A stretch of 64,000 nt of DNA from Bacillota bacterium (GCA_902363515.1 CABJAN010000016.1:1-64000), one strand, 5' to 3'; counted from the first letter of the stretch, positions 1-8,115 are shown. The notes: generated from the letters alone by a model not told the origin. Program-made: numbers and translations.

Positions 1-42
1 GATACGGTCAGCCCAGAGTTTTGCTTTTTCTTCTTTGTTCAT
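1..42 (-). CDS. tnpA: IS66-type accessory protein TnpA, N-terminal fragment at window edge
   Basis: Only 14 codons lie inside the window; the gene runs off the left edge. The visible start, MNKEEKAKLWADRI, resembles the first residues of the small IS66-family TnpA accessory protein. The ATG at 42-40 is preceded by a clear AGGAGG ribosome site around 54-60. Upstream, near 121-126, the minus strand reads GTAAGTAAG, which would suit an IS66 terminus (these commonly begin GTAAG); that is inference. If right, an IS66 element ends only about 33 bp from the neighbouring ISL3 element. Confidence 0.45.
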   Translation of the reverse strand, partial: MNKEEKAKLWADRI

Positions 43-158
43 AGTGTATAGAATACCTCCTGAGTTTTAAGGAGATTGTAGCAGAATAAAAAATGAAAAA
101 ACAGATACGGATGATTACTTACTTACGTTTGAATAGTGCACCTTTTCCGGGAATTCAG

Positions 159-179
159 GGTTCTTCCGCAATTATCCGT
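159..179. repeat. Left terminal inverted repeat of the ISL3 element
   Basis: These 21 bases, beginning GGTTCTTCCGC, are the exact reverse complement of 1886-1906. The match stops at the next outward base on each side, which fixes the element end. Confidence 0.92.
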
Positions 180-180
180 G

Positions 181-1815
181 TCATTCAACCTTCGCATACA
201 TTAGTTTTGCTACTAAAAGTGCTTTGCTGCATCTCCCATACATAGTACGTTTTACCATTTTTAGTTTACTATTTGTTCCCTCGACAAAACCATTCGAAAG
301 TTCACTGGCAACAGAATTTTCCACAGCTTCTATATCCTTTTCTAATCCATTTGCAAACCGGGATATCTCTTTTAACTCAGAGTTTTTGTACCGTTCTATA
401 AACAAATACAATAGAGGCATACTTTTCTTTTCGTATATTTCACGGAATTCTTGAACACAACGCATCAATTCTCTGAGTTTGGGATATTTCTGTAAAATAT
501 ATGCCTTATGATTTGCACTAAGTTCCACTCCCATCCAAAGATAACGAAATATGCCGTTTCGTGAAAGGTGGTCATATTTTTGTAAGGCCTTTTTGTTTTG
601 GAGTGCTTCAGGTGAAGAACTTTTGTAAATTGCAACATCAATTTGGAATCGTTCTATGATTTTATTCATATAGTCATATGCTGCAGATTGACCGCCTTTA
701 TATCCTTTTTCAATAACATTGCGATATACATCTTTTCGACTGATGCCAGAAATTAAAGCTTTGATAATATAATCATAAAACTGATCCATTCCGCTACGAA
801 AATCTTTTTTACAAAGTGCTTCATATTCTCCATTGAGATATTTTGTTACGGTATTTCTGTTGCAATGTAATACTTTAGAAATTTGGCGTTTACTGTATCC
901 GGCAGAGTTATATTCCTTTATCGCAGTGTACAGTTGTACCCTTTTTTGATTATATTCGTTAAGGTTATCCACACTGCATGGCATTTTTTTACTATCGTTT
1001 TCAACTGATGGTTCTGCAATGCTGTTAGAATCAGATGGAATTCTGATATCAACGGGCAATACAGAATTTACAGTATTTCTTATGGCCTCTAATAAATTTT
1101 GATGAAGATGAAATCTGTCAGCAATCTGCATAGCATCGGGCAATATTTCCTTTATGGCTGTTGAATAAGCACTTGCCCGGTCTCGTGTCACCGCTTTTAC
1201 ATGTTTATTGTTACTTAACCATTCTTTTAGTGTTTTACCATCACGTCCATCTAAAATTGCCACTGGTTTATGTGTTGCCTCATCTACAATAATTGTCCCA
1301 TAAGTATGCCGTTTCTTAAATGCAAAATCATCCACTCCAATAATGCTTCCACATGGAACTTCCGGTTGTGCTACATATCGTTTCTTTAACAATCGGATAA
1401 TGCTGTCACCACTGGTTTTCAGATTCATAGAACGGCAGATACGAGCACTACCTTCACAGCTTGTTTCCAATGCCAAAGTACATATAAAATCTTCACCACG
1501 CTCTGTCATACGGCTGTAATAATTCAAAAAACCATCTACATTCTCAACAAAGGTTGTAACATCACAGGAAGAATTGTCGCACTGATACTCGTAAGCATTT
1601 ACGATTAAATACGTGGTCCTACCTAAAATCGGAAGATCTTGAAGTTTTCTTTTATAAGTACCATGTTTATGTTCTGAAGCCACTCCACACTTGGGACATG
1701 TACAATTTTTTGATTGCACAGAAACATGGATATAAATTTCTTTTTCGTTTTGAGTTACTTCTGTGATGCCTATTTCTTCCGGGTAAAATTTTTGTAAATC
1801 AAGAGTATCTTTCAT
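181..1815 (-). CDS. ISL3-family transposase
   Basis: This 544-residue protein catalyses cut-and-paste movement of the surrounding element. It has an N-terminal zinc-ribbon (CTCPKCG near residue 38 and a second Cys pair near 79-84), then a DDE catalytic core. Likely acidic residues are D162/D163 in GVDDFAF, D233 in ADRFHLH and E512 in GFVEGTN. A helix-turn-helix (SKRQISKVL...NTVTKYL, about 312-331) sits inside the core, as in the long ISL3 transposases. Length is full for the family and the frame is uninterrupted, so it may be active. The stop lies almost against the left inverted repeat. Confidence 0.93.
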   Translation of the reverse strand: MKDTLDLQKFYPEEIGITEVTQNEKEIYIHVSVQSKNCTCPKCGVASEHKHGTYKRKLQDLPILGRTTYLIVNAYEYQCDNSSCDVTTFVENVDGFLNYYSRMTERGEDFICTLALETSCEGSARICRSMNLKTSGDSIIRLLKKRYVAQPEVPCGSIIGVDDFAFKKRHTYGTIIVDEATHKPVAILDGRDGKTLKEWLSNNKHVKAVTRDRASAYSTAIKEILPDAMQIADRFHLHQNLLEAIRNTVNSVLPVDIRIPSDSNSIAEPSVENDSKKMPCSVDNLNEYNQKRVQLYTAIKEYNSAGYSKRQISKVLHCNRNTVTKYLNGEYEALCKKDFRSGMDQFYDYIIKALISGISRKDVYRNVIEKGYKGGQSAAYDYMNKIIERFQIDVAIYKSSSPEALQNKKALQKYDHLSRNGIFRYLWMGVELSANHKAYILQKYPKLRELMRCVQEFREIYEKKSMPLLYLFIERYKNSELKEISRFANGLEKDIEAVENSVASELSNGFVEGTNSKLKMVKRTMYGRCSKALLVAKLMYAKVE

Positions 1816-1885
1816 CTATTTCAATTCCTTCCATAAATGACAAAATTCCTAAGACAATTTTAGCACTTTTGTTTCAATTCCATTT

Positions 1886-1906
1886 ACGGATAATTGCGGA
1901 AGAACC
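1886..1906. repeat. Right terminal inverted repeat of the ISL3 element
   Basis: Perfect 21-bp reverse complement of 159-179. It lies 70 bp upstream of the transposase start, leaving room for the promoter. Confidence 0.92.
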
Positions 1907-1923
1907 TTGCCGCACAGGAATAT

Positions 1924-2109
1924 TCAATGTGTTTCCAGAATCCGTATCGCCTTACGGACATTTGCTCCTTTTTCTCCCTCTTCTTTTTTCAAATTATCCA
2001 GTTCTTCCAACACGGTCATTGGCAGAACCACTTCATTGTCTTCAAAACATTCCACGGCATAAGGTGCCTGGATTAATACATTGGTATCCAGTATATAAAT
2101 TTTTTCCAT
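1924..2109 (-). pseudogene. PhoH-family ATPase (YlaK-like), N-terminal remnant
   Basis: The readable part, MEKIYILDTNVL through VRKAIRILE, matches the N-terminal PIN domain of YlaK/PhoH2-type proteins, including the TNVL and VLEELD motifs. Intact members are about 430-450 residues with a C-terminal PhoH helicase-like ATPase domain; here the frame ends after about 61 codons and similarity stops about 20-25 bp before the ISL3 element. The ATG at 2109 is preferred over one four codons upstream because GAGG lies at the right distance from it. The gene is dead or reduced to a PIN fragment. The rest of it is not in the window. Confidence 0.8.
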
Positions 2110-2197
2110 AAAAGACCTCATTACACATTTCTTATTTTCTCTTAAAGGTTACCACCACCTTGTATAATCGAAAGTCACGATATGGTTAAATTTGTGT

Positions 2198-2237
2198 AAA
2201 AAATATTCCCCAGCCATACTTTTCCCCATGACTGAGG
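2198..2237 (-). terminator. Rho-independent terminator after the nucleotidyltransferase gene
   Basis: On the minus strand CCTCAGTCAT pairs with ATGGCTGGGG (10 bp, including two G-U pairs) around a 10-nt loop, followed by AATATTTTTT. It begins just after the stop at 2242. Confidence 0.7.
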
Positions 2238-2241
2238 AAAC

Positions 2242-3462
2242 TCATCTTTCAAAAATGTGCAGCTGTTGATACAACTCTTTTCTCTGATAACTGTCCTTAT
2301 ATACTTTAAAATAATTCATTTTTTCCCTTTTTCCCGTCAGAACACGATACACACGTCTGATATAGAGCATCACCCATCCCAGTGGAAGAAGGATTTTACA
2401 ATGTCTCATCATAGGCCATGTGGTATAAGCCTTTTCATTCATGCTTCCAAAAAGCTGATGCATTCTTCCAGTCTGCACACTCAGCTGTCTCGCATCACTA
2501 ATGAACATTGCTTCATAAATTCTCTGTTCTTCTTTTCTTCCAATGTTTCCTCCGGCCATAATATCTACCAGAAGAGCACCTGCCAATTCCTCCTGCTTCC
2601 CCATCCAGTTCTGCCGTTCCAATCCAAAGGCCAGAACAGAGGCTAAACTAATGGTTTGTGCAAACACCCACAACCCCATATTTTGTAACGGCTCCTGAAA
2701 TAACTTTAAAAATTCTTTTTCTTCTATGGAATTTAAAAATAATGCCCAGTCACACAAATGACGAATTCCAATTCCTGCCCCCATTAAATGAGAAGACAGG
2801 TGAAGAAGCATCACCAGACCATGATGAAAATCAGAAGGAACCCTGACAGGAAATGATAGTTCCTCTGCTACACGAGACTTCTCCAGCAAATCCTGCAGAT
2901 AACTCCTCACAACAGGCTCTATTTCTCCTTTCGGGATACCCGGCGGATCAAAATGCACTTCCAGACAAATATTTCCCTTTTGATAATCTATATGGTGATG
3001 GTATTCCTTCATTTTTAGGCAGGAAAATCCCTTCGATTCCAAGAATTTTCCTACTTTCTCTAAATCCTTCCTTCTCACCAAAAAATCAACATCCCCCATC
3101 TGTCGAAGAAGGGGTTCCGGGTAATACTGTGCTGACGCAACCCCTTTTAAAATGCAATAAGGGATTCCCAAACTTTGCATCATCTGATGAATCTGCCCAT
3201 GCCACTGAACATTTATAAGATTTGCTTTCAGATAGCTTCCACTTCGTTTCATAATCTCCCGCTGGATTTCAGAAGGAAGTGCCTCTGTCTGATCTATATG
3301 AGAAAATGCCGAAAGAAAACAAGACTGCTGAATACTTTCTTCTGCGACAGCGTTCCAGTCTATATCATGGTCATATGGTTCTTCTATATCAAACAATTCT
3401 TTTTTCAACAAAGACAGGAAAACTTTTTCTTCTTCTTTTAAATTTTCACGATAAGAAGCCAC
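2242..3462 (-). CDS. Nucleotidyltransferase family protein (NTP_transf_5 type)
   Basis: This 406-residue protein shows the two hallmarks of the NTP_transf_5 family: ILKG at about 104-107 and GDVDFLV at 123-129, whose aspartates would bind metal. The GTG start overlaps the TAG stop of the upstream PqqD-like gene by one base (TAGTG), so the two are translationally coupled. Members commonly sit beside PqqD-like or HPr-kinase-like genes in surface-polymer or peptide-modification loci, but the substrate is unknown. A good terminator follows. Enzyme activity is inferred from the family; no substrate can be named from sequence. Confidence 0.8.
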   Translation of the reverse strand: MASYRENLKEEEKVFLSLLKKELFDIEEPYDHDIDWNAVAEESIQQSCFLSAFSHIDQTEALPSEIQREIMKRSGSYLKANLINVQWHGQIHQMMQSLGIPYCILKGVASAQYYPEPLLRQMGDVDFLVRRKDLEKVGKFLESKGFSCLKMKEYHHHIDYQKGNICLEVHFDPPGIPKGEIEPVVRSYLQDLLEKSRVAEELSFPVRVPSDFHHGLVMLLHLSSHLMGAGIGIRHLCDWALFLNSIEEKEFLKLFQEPLQNMGLWVFAQTISLASVLAFGLERQNWMGKQEELAGALLVDIMAGGNIGRKEEQRIYEAMFISDARQLSVQTGRMHQLFGSMNEKAYTTWPMMRHCKILLPLGWVMLYIRRVYRVLTGKREKMNYFKVYKDSYQRKELYQQLHIFER

Positions 3463-3725
3463 TATTCTAATAATCCTTTCTGTTTCAAGGTGTAAAGGAA
3501 TTGTTCAACATCATTTCCTGCCACTTCTTTTCCCACATCATAACGTTCCATTATCTTTGAAAGAAGCACTTCTTTCGCACACTCTTCTTGTAATAATTCC
3601 CATAAATATGCACCTGTTTTATTCAAGGTAATCATCGCACGAAAATCCGTATCTTGAACCTCAAGCGGCACTACCGTATATCCTCCTGCAACAGATAATA
3701 GCTTATAACCAGGTTTGATTTTCAT
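3462..3725 (-). CDS. PqqD-like small protein
   Basis: The 87-residue product matches the PqqD fold family: an N-terminal beta region (KPGYKLLSVAGG), the characteristic LNKTGAYLWELL segment, and a C-terminal helical part ending FLYTLKQKGLL. In characterised systems PqqD proteins bind a peptide and present it to a modifying enzyme. No precursor peptide or radical-SAM gene is nearby, so here it more likely partners the coupled nucleotidyltransferase. GGAGG lies 10 nt before the ATG, and a strong promoter is just upstream. Confidence 0.82.
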   Translation of the reverse strand: MKIKPGYKLLSVAGGYTVVPLEVQDTDFRAMITLNKTGAYLWELLQEECAKEVLLSKIMERYDVGKEVAGNDVEQFLYTLKQKGLLE

Positions 3726-3773
3726 CCTTTCACATCCTCCACATTTAAAAATAGCACTAAAAATTTATGCTTC

Positions 3774-3802
3774 ATTATAACGAAAATCCGAAAAGAATAC
3801 AA
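3774..3802 (-). promoter_or_regulatory. SigmaA-type promoter of the PqqD/nucleotidyltransferase pair
   Basis: On the minus strand TTGTAT (3802-3797) and TATAAT (3779-3774) are separated by 17 bp. The -10 is about 50 bp from the PqqD-like start. Confidence 0.75.
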
Positions 3803-3887
3803 TATAGAACATCTGATTTTTTCATGTATAAGCAGGCTGCTTGTATGATAAGATAATGACATAAACAAAAAGGAACGGTGATTTGTA

Positions 3888-3941
3888 ATGGGCAAAACTG
3901 TATATGAGATTATGCATAAAAACAGAAAACTCGTCTTATAC
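3888..3941 (+). pseudogene. Possible truncated start of an unknown gene
   Basis: A plus-strand ATG has an AAAGGAA ribosome site and about 18 codons (MGKTVYEIMHKNRKLVLY) before it enters the antisense of the degenerate Rpn gene. This could be the surviving 5' end of a gene cut by arrival of the Rpn copy, with the rest lost. The reading frame beyond 3941 is only antisense of Rpn. Weakly supported. Confidence 0.25.
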
Positions 3942-4765
3942 TGTTTGTTTATCTGCCAACTTCTGAACCTCTTCCAGAGACAAACCCGTCATCTCCGCAA
4001 TTTCCTCTATCGAATCGCGCCCTCTTGCCAGCATCTTCAGAGCAGTACTTACTCTCTCTTCTGCTTTTCCTTCTGCTTTTGCTTTTTCAGCTGTTTCATT
4101 CCTCATCTCTTCTAAAAGTCTACACATCTGGCTTCGACCTCCTTCTGTTTCCTTTAAATATCGGACTTCTTCGGCAAGCAATGGATTCACCATATCTTTT
4201 GCTTCTTTACAGTTGAAGTCATGCATCAAACTTCCTACAGGATGTTCCATATTTCTATACTCGCCATTTACATATATAATGTGTGCCCCATCACCAAACA
4301 ATGCATACTCCATCTCTTTAATTCTTCTTTCGACGTGATATAGCGGAATTCCCTTGCCAAATTTATCATTTTCTGTAATGAAAATCACATATGTATCAAC
4401 TAAATCTTCGAAATCGTCTCCCTTACAGAGCAGTGTACGGTCAATCATGCTGCTGTGAAACCTTGCCCTTTTCACTCCTGCTCCCCGATCAGAACGCTGA
4501 ATTTCAATATCCATAAGTTTTCCATTTACATCCTCTGCCTGGATATCTAAAGTGATGGAACGTTTTGTTGCGCTTTTATATTCTACTTGCGCCTTTGTAG
4601 ATTTTACTTTGATATCATCACACTCTAAAATCGTATTCAGTATATACTCAACTGCTTCAATCTTTCCATCCAGTGCTTCTGAAAAAAGTCATCATCCATC
4701 AGGCGAAGTTCTTTTATCCTTTGTAAATCTTCTTCGTTCATTACATTCCGTTTTGTTTCCTGCAC
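3936..4765 (-). pseudogene. Rpn-family PD-(D/E)XK nuclease/transposase, frameshifted (copy A)
   Basis: The product resembles the PD-(D/E)XK transposase-like (Rpn-related) family: DIEIQRSD contains the catalytic E-x-Q-type motif, followed by YVIFITENDKFG and YHVERRI. The C-terminus has an AEGKAEE coiled stretch and a helix-turn-helix-like IEEIAEMTGLSLEEV. A likely GTG start at 4765 follows GAGGTG. The frame breaks at a run of six Ts (4682-4687 on the plus strand as A6): one more T would read FFSEALDGKIEAVEY into the downstream frame. It is thus one base from being intact, so a recent mutation or a homopolymer read error are both possible. Confidence 0.75.
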
Positions 4766-4800
4766 ATTAACACCTCGCTCTTTTTTAATTTCAAGCTATT

Positions 4801-4860
4801 TATCGTAATAACCGATATCGTGTCATCTCATGTACTTTATAAATCACATCTTCTGATAGT
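4801..4860. repeat. Diverged duplicate of the region upstream of the Rpn genes, copy A
   Basis: This stretch aligns with 6025-6085: both contain TCTCATGTACTTTA and similar flanks, each directly upstream of an Rpn-family copy. It suggests a tandem duplication of an Rpn gene plus its upstream sequence, now diverged. Confidence 0.5.
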
Positions 4861-4959
4861 ATTTTCCCGGAATGTTAAATATCCATGTATGTTTCTCTTC
4901 CGTAGAAGTGAATTTTCTTTGCCGAATCACTTCCTTATGCATCTAAGTCTTTGCTTCAT

Positions 4960-5185
4960 TGTTTCTATACTCTCATTATAATAGCCTTATCCGGAAAGAA
5001 GCAAGCCTTATTTTTTATACTGACTGTATTCGGTCCGCTGACTCCTTTACTGCTGTATCACCCATCCCGATTATGGAGGTCATAGGCTGGCCATCCAGTA
5101 TTTTTGTCTCTATGTCTACGTTATGTCCTTCGATTCCTTGTATTGCAAAACTTTTTACCACTGTAGCCATAATCCTCTTCTTCAT
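4960..5185 (-). pseudogene. YifB/ComM-like Mg-chelatase ATPase, N-terminal remnant
   Basis: From the ATG at 5185 (or 5170, MATVVKSFAIQGIEG) the frame reads through the distinctive YifB N-terminus: VDIETKILDGQP, SIIGMGDTAVKES, then a stop at 5015. In a neighbouring frame the next stretch reads KNKACFFPDKAII, which fits the following family segment (KNSGF-FP-K-I), so a frameshift lies near 5015. Intact proteins have about 500 residues with an AAA+ ATPase; all of that is gone. The segment sits among other dead genes. Confidence 0.6.
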
Positions 5186-5248
5186 ATCCTTTCTTTTTAT
5201 AATACTATCATCATTGATTATTTCAAACAGCAGCGGGATAATCTCCCA

Positions 5249-5554
5249 CTACTGTTTATCCTCCGTTATTCTAATCTCTATATGCTTTTCCAGTGCATTC
5301 GCATATTTTTCCAACATAAGCAATGTTGGCACTCTAGAAGCCTTCTCAAATCTAGCTATGTTCGAGGCTCTTACCCCGGTTATATCCGCCATCTCCTGCT
5401 GGGTCTTCTTCTGGCGGTATCTCTCTTCTACTAGTATTTTTATAATCTGCTCTGAATCCTTCTGTACCTTTTCCTGAATCGATTCTGCATAGGCTGCCAG
5501 GCGTTTCCCCCTTAATTCTTTCTCTTCTTGATAAATTTCAACCGTATTTTCCAT
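5249..5554 (-). CDS. XRE-family helix-turn-helix regulator
   Basis: The 101-residue protein has an N-terminal helical region and a C-terminal HTH_3 domain: KKTQQEMADITGVRASNIARFE at about 49-70, then LLMLEKYANALEK. This layout is typical of HigA-like antitoxins and small repressors. No toxin gene is next to it, so it is either an orphan antitoxin or a simple repressor. A strong promoter carrying repeated AATGATA motifs lies just upstream, suggesting autoregulation. The gene lies between fragments of the two decayed Rpn copies. Confidence 0.85.
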   Translation of the reverse strand: MENTVEIYQEEKELRGKRLAAYAESIQEKVQKDSEQIIKILVEERYRQKKTQQEMADITGVRASNIARFEKASRVPTLLMLEKYANALEKHIEIRITEDKQ

Positions 5555-5579
5555 TCTAACACCCCATTAAACTTTTATG

Positions 5580-5608
5580 ATTGTATCATTTATGATATCA
5601 TTGGTCAA
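5580..5608 (-). promoter_or_regulatory. Promoter of the XRE gene with repeated AATGATA boxes
   Basis: On the minus strand TTGACC (5608-5603) and TACAAT (5585-5580) are 17 bp apart. Three AATGATA copies cover and precede the promoter, one of them within a TGATATCA palindrome in the spacer. These are plausible operators for the XRE protein (inference). Confidence 0.75.
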
Positions 5609-5633
5609 TATCATTTCTAGGGTTTATACTTTT

Positions 5634-5656
5634 TTAATGGGGTCAGACCCCATTAA
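5634..5656. repeat. 23-nt near-perfect palindrome at the break of Rpn copy B
   Basis: Two 11-bp arms (TTAATGGGGTC and its reverse complement) flank a single central base at 5645. The palindrome coincides with the point where the second Rpn copy loses similarity, and supplies its stop codon. One arm resembles the sequence around the XRE ribosome site (5561-5571). It could be a REP-like element or a recombination scar. Confidence 0.75.
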
Positions 5657-5992
5657 CTATACTCCATCTCTGCAATTCGTCTTTCGACATGATAAAGGGG
5701 AATCCCCATACCAAATTTATCATTCTCTGTAATAAAGATGACATATGTATCCACCAGATCTTCGAAATCCTCTCCTTTACTGAGAAGTGCTCTGTCAATC
5801 ATACTGCTGTGAAATCTTGCTCTTTTCACTCCTGAGCCTCTGTCAGAACGCTGGATTTCAATATCCATGAACTTTCCATCCCCATCCTCTGCCTGGATAT
5901 CCTGGATGATAGAGCGTTTTGTTGCACTTTTCTCTTATCCGTTGTAAATCTTTTTCCTTTTCATTCATTACATTCTGTTTTGTTTTTTGCAC
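5653..5992 (-). pseudogene. Rpn-family nuclease, internally deleted and truncated (copy B)
   Basis: A second relative of the gene at 3936-4765. From a GTG at 5992 it reads VQKTKQNVMNEKEK, then jumps directly from RIRE to KCNKTLYHPGYPGRG in one frame; the family continuation (DIEIQRSDRGSGVK...) is in another. About 130 bp covering the DDDFFSEALDG to KAQVEY part is missing relative to copy A. After VERRIAEMEYS the frame stops at the 5634-5656 palindrome, losing the C-terminal half. Clearly non-functional. Confidence 0.75.
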
Positions 5993-6024
5993 ACGAACAC
6001 CTCACTTATCTTTCCGTTTCAGCC

Positions 6025-6085
6025 TATCATAATAGGAACTGATGTAGTGTTATCTCATGTACTTTAGATGATGTCCTCTGATTGT
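6025..6085. repeat. Diverged duplicate of the region upstream of the Rpn genes, copy B
   Basis: Partner of 4801-4860. Beyond it (up to about 6260) shorter similarities with 4870-4990 are visible, but no intact reading frame. Confidence 0.5.
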
Positions 6086-6284
6086 ACTTCTCTTCCTGGA
6101 TATGAAACATCACATGGAAGCTTCTCTTCTGTGGAAAAAGATTATCCTTTTGAAACCACCGTCCTTACATCCTTATCAAAAACTCAGTCTTCGCTTCGTC
6201 TATACCTTTATTATAATCACCAGGCAAGGAAGAAACAATATTTTTATCACAACAGAATACATGGCAAGGCAAAACTACTCTTTT

Positions 6285-6465
6285 TAAACGGAGGGTTAAT
6301 AACCTTCTTTGCTGCAAGCACAGCCTGCCCCGTTCCCCACAGTTTTGTCCGGCCTTCCGACAGAGTATCTGGAATATCGTTAATATCCTTTCAGATGATA
6401 AATACTACGTGATTAAAACCAGCTTCAATCGCATCATGAATCGAATAGTCCATAATGATATGATT
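6285..6465 (-). pseudogene. Sugar-phosphate nucleotidyltransferase remnant
   Basis: Minus-strand translation gives IIMDYSIHDAIEAGFNHVVFII, then, after a stop and a large deletion, DTLSEGRTKLWGTGQAVLAAK and KVINPPF. These are successive conserved pieces of bacterial nucleotidyltransferases of the GalU/RmlA fold (MDYSIYDAI-AGF, then P-G---PWGTGHAVL-A). The active-site N-terminus and C-terminal half are missing. It was found by eye in a 585-bp stretch that otherwise lacks genes (5993-6577). Confidence 0.6.
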
Positions 6466-6577
6466 TAGAAGCATCCTCTGGTTGTACATTTATATAATTT
6501 TTATGTATTATCTTTTTTATAGGGTTCCAAGGTAATCTGGAAATAAAAATTCTGTAAAATAGTCATTATCTATCTTT

Positions 6578-7453
6578 TTAATATCTAACTAAAATTCTAG
6601 ATTCATTTATGTTGATATTATCCATTTGCTGCCTGTTCAAAAATATTTCCAATCCTTTCCTCGCTAATTCTTTCTCCAACATTGGAGAAATCATAATATT
6701 TTCGATAATATTCTCATTTATCTTTAAATCATAATACGGTGTAAATACACCCTCTTTTATCATGAATCCCTGTACAAAAATTTCAGTTTTGTTGATATAC
6801 TCAGGAATCTTCAGTACAAATCGATATTCTTGTTCATTTGAAAAAGCTTCTGATTTAAAAAACAATCTACAGAATTCTATTTTTTCAATAATTTCCTCCT
6901 GTGCGTCCAATAACATAGCATAACTGTCATTTACTGTCTTTGCCTCTTTTCTGCAACAATATAATTCATAATCAATCTTTCGTATATAATCAATCAAATA
7001 TTCTGCCTGTTCAGAAAAAGAATACATTACTTTGTCTTGCCAAAATCCACAATCCGTTAAATCCAAACTCTCCATATAATATTGCATTTTTTTCAATGAT
7101 ATGGCAAGATTATATCCTTGATACTTTCCATTCTTTAAATAATAGTTCCACATATTTAAAGAATCTGCTTTTACTGAGGTGCAAAAAACGTAATATCGCA
7201 TCTTCATTTTCCTTGAACAACATGCCACCTCATATTTTTCAGTCAACCAATCGTCTATATCTTCTATCAGATCTTTGTTCCATAATTTATTTTTTATCTT
7301 GCCAATCGCATCACTCAATGGTTTTCTTATATAAATATATTCTAATTTGTCATTAAAAAATTGACAGTCCGTAAATCGCAATGTTTTATTTACAAGTATG
7401 GAAAGTAACCCTTCCGGAGATGTATAATGATATACTTCTTCTATTCGTTTCAT
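6578..7453 (-). CDS. DUF2971-family protein
   Basis: This 291-residue protein carries the DUF2971 signatures: VYHYTSPEGLLSIL at 7-20, LRFTDCQFFNDKLE at 25-38, FCTSVKADSLNMWNYY near 90-105, and FSNEQEYRFVLKIP near 205-220. Function of the family is not established. The start Y-H-Y-T-x8-L-x-x-I-L resembles the opening of DarT-like ADP-ribosyltransferases (YH-T---L--IL), so an ART-like fold is a reasonable but unproven inference. GAGGAT precedes the ATG. It stands alone among decayed genes, a typical position for defence or toxin genes. Confidence 0.8.
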   Translation of the reverse strand: MKRIEEVYHYTSPEGLLSILVNKTLRFTDCQFFNDKLEYIYIRKPLSDAIGKIKNKLWNKDLIEDIDDWLTEKYEVACCSRKMKMRYYVFCTSVKADSLNMWNYYLKNGKYQGYNLAISLKKMQYYMESLDLTDCGFWQDKVMYSFSEQAEYLIDYIRKIDYELYCCRKEAKTVNDSYAMLLDAQEEIIEKIEFCRLFFKSEAFSNEQEYRFVLKIPEYINKTEIFVQGFMIKEGVFTPYYDLKINENIIENIMISPMLEKELARKGLEIFLNRQQMDNININESRILVRY

Positions 7454-7489
7454 CCAAATATCCTCTTTTTACCCAACGTTAATCCTCAA

Positions 7490-7852
7490 TAATCAGTACC
7501 TTTTCGTCTTCCCACTTTTCTGAGATAATCGTTCCAACAACATTTCTAACATGACTTCGTACAATTCGCTCGCTTTGCACGATTCGTCTTCAATTGTACA
7601 ACTTCTGAAACTTGCTCTCCGTCAAAAATGTCCACTTATCAATAAAGAAATGTGTCTCGTTATTTCGCAAATCACTTAATGTCTCTAACGCATCACTTAT
7701 AATTGATTGATCATCAGGGCGTGTGGAATAATATGTATTAAACAAACTCGAGGCCTTCTTACAGATGACATTATAGCTTTGTGAACGATATTATTCCACA
7801 TCATCTTGTGACAATTTTGCAAAAAGTCATTCAAATCCGGCTCTGTATCCAT
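7490..7852 (-). pseudogene. Degenerate reading frame of unknown origin
   Basis: No intact gene is present from 7454 to 8125. On the minus strand, joining frames gives a protein-like run that begins MDTEPDLNDFLQ and continues as KKASSLFNTYYSTRPDDQS, ISDALETLSDLRNNETHFF and IDKWTFL, then QVSEVVQLKTNRAKR after another shift. At least three frame changes are needed. I do not recognise the family. The remaining 7853-8115 shows no feature I can support. Confidence 0.35.
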
Positions 7853-8115
7853 TGCTATCTATAAACTACCATCAGGATTTTTTTCTTAGTTACTCTTTTA
7901 TACACCTCATGATCTCCTGTATTAAGCATAAGCTGCTTTATAAAAAGTTCTGTGGCATTATGAAGTGAAGATACAAAGTTCTTTCTATATTTTAAAGTGG
8001 ATTTACCAGCCACAATATTCTAGAAGTATGAAAGTTCATATTATAAAAATCTCTATCTCTGAAATCCAGACTTATAGACTTATATTTATCTTACTTTCAT
8101 CATGTATAAAAGTGT

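Larger units (their letters stand above)
159..1906 (-). mobile_element. Complete ISL3-family insertion sequence
   Basis: The element is delimited by perfect 21-bp terminal inverted repeats (159-179 and 1886-1906) and holds one transposase gene that fills most of it. ISL3-family elements usually make 8-bp target duplications, but the 8 bases outside each end (GAATTCAG and TTGCCGCA) do not match. Either a rearrangement followed insertion or one flank was lost. The right flank is a truncated phoH-like gene; the left flank is next to an IS66-like end. Confidence 0.9.

Noticed and set aside
151..1914. 8-bp target site duplication around the ISL3 element
   Set aside because: The flanks GAATTCAG and TTGCCGCA differ.
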